DNA from: an uncultured Candidatus Saccharibacteria bacterium
Lineage (GTDB): Bacteria > Patescibacteriota > Saccharimonadia > CAILAD01 > GCA-016700035
NCBI GenBank assembly: GCA_937996675.1
Contig: CALKUN010000099.1
Coordinates: 1-5,106, forward strand
DNA length: 5,106 nt
Reading direction: 5' to 3'
The position numbers were made by a program, and so were the translations under genes. This document shows, in pieces, positions 4,610-5,106 of the stretch (positions are counted from its first letter, which is position 1; every line of letters starts with the position of its first letter). Below the pieces are notes generated by a model. It was not told the DNA's origin, did not search any database, and saw only the letters and a list, made by a program, of their open reading frames with translations.

Positions 4610-5106
4610 CTAATCGTCGGGCTGGGTAACCCGGGGTCACGTTTTGACGGCACCCGTCACAACATCGGATTTGCCGCGGTCGACAAGCTCGCGCAATACT
4701 ATCGCGCGGAGTGGAAAGCTAAGCCTGCTTGGGTAGCTGATGTGGCGATGCTGCCAAATGATGTGATTTTAATAAAGCCCCAGACATTCATGAATGACTC
4801 GGGGAGAGCGGTTCGAGCTGTAACTCAGTTCTATAAGATTCGTCCGACTGATGTCTGTCTCGTCTACGATGAGCGGGATTTGCCGTTTGCGGGTGTGCGT
4901 TGGCTTAAGGGTATCCGTACAGGTGCTCACCATAATGGCGTGCGGTCTGTGGCGTCAGACTTTAGCCGAGACATCGCGCGTCTGCGCCTCGGAATAGGGA
5001 ACGAGCTCATGGGGCACCGTCCATTGGATGAATTCGTATTAGATAGGTTCACCGCGGAAGAGCGCCAAGAGATGGACGATTTCCTGAATCGTGCCTGTGC
5101 TGAGCT
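4601..5106 (+). CDS. pth: Peptidyl-tRNA hydrolase (bacterial type), 3' end cut by window
   Basis: Pth cleaves the ester bond of peptidyl-tRNAs that drop off ribosomes, recycling tRNA in the cytoplasm; it is normally essential. The 168 visible residues start MTALIVGLGNPG, with catalytic Asn10 and His20 (TRHNIGF) at the same numbers as in E. coli. QTFMN (61-65) matches the Met67-Asn68 site. YDERDLP (89-95) carries the equivalent of Asp93, here D90. HHNG (110-113) carries the equivalents of His113-Asn114. RLRLGIG (127-133) and the DEFVLDRF segment (143-150) follow as in the family. Compared with ~194 residues in E. coli, about 20-25 residues should lie beyond the window. The usual GGHNG is AHHNG here, a variation next to the catalytic His. 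The start is fixed by homology and a well-spaced GGAG, both buried in the inverted repeat. It probably depends on translation from der through the small ORF. Confidence 0.94.
   Translation, partial: MTALIVGLGNPGSRFDGTRHNIGFAAVDKLAQYYRAEWKAKPAWVADVAMLPNDVILIKPQTFMNDSGRAVRAVTQFYKIRPTDVCLVYDERDLPFAGVRWLKGIRTGAHHNGVRSVASDFSRDIARLRLGIGNELMGHRPLDEFVLDRFTAEERQEMDDFLNRACAE

Noticed and set aside
1..5106. CRISPR arrays, tRNA or rRNA genes, or complete insertion sequences
   Set aside because: No regularly spaced repeats, cloverleaf-like segments, rRNA signatures or transposase motifs were seen. Nearly all of the window is occupied by the listed genes.

Overview
The window is a compact bacterial housekeeping region of moderate G+C, read mostly on the + strand. 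It is bounded on the left by a divergently transcribed membrane-protein gene cut by the window edge, and on the right by a peptidyl-tRNA hydrolase gene that runs off the end. Gene order is: [partial membrane protein, minus] - scpA - scpB - rluB-type pseudouridine synthase - D-Ala-D-Ala carboxypeptidase - der - 52-codon small ORF - pth (partial). The order scpA-scpB-rluB-(cmk)-der is a known arrangement in Actinobacteria, and scpA/scpB/dac/rluB also lie close together in Bacillus. The short proteins and heavily overlapping genes suggest a streamlined genome, possibly Saccharibacteria or another Patescibacteria lineage. That placement is inference, not proof. TGA is used as a normal stop (scpB, rluB, der, small ORF), which argues against the Gracilibacteria/SR1 code in which UGA encodes glycine.

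Positions 1-340: a two-helix membrane-protein N-terminus on the minus strand has a near-ideal promoter (TTGACA, 17-nt spacer, extended -10). The spacer between it and scpA also holds a small palindrome on that promoter's -35 box and a TATACT box just ahead of the scpA ATG.

Positions 340-3056: four genes overlap head to tail (17 nt, then ATGA, then ATGA) and almost certainly form one translationally coupled operon. They join chromosome condensation (ScpA and ScpB, the SMC partners), 23S rRNA modification and peptidoglycan trimming. A 35-nt gap with a TATAAT box and a small hairpin separates this block from der, a double-GTPase ribosome-assembly factor with no Shine-Dalgarno sequence.

Positions 4441-4609 hold the most unusual structure. 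A 52-codon ORF starts inside the der stop codon (ATGA) and ends one base before the pth ATG. It contains a 24-bp inverted repeat (4448-4471 with 4586-4609). Its right arm covers the whole pth Shine-Dalgarno sequence and start codon. The only non-Watson-Crick position becomes a G-U pair in RNA. This looks like a long-range RNA lock on pth translation that ribosomes crossing the small ORF would open. A double-stranded RNA processing site or a small inverted-repeat element are alternatives.

The genes share growth functions (chromosome segregation, ribosome maturation, wall remodelling, rescue of peptidyl-tRNA) rather than one pathway.
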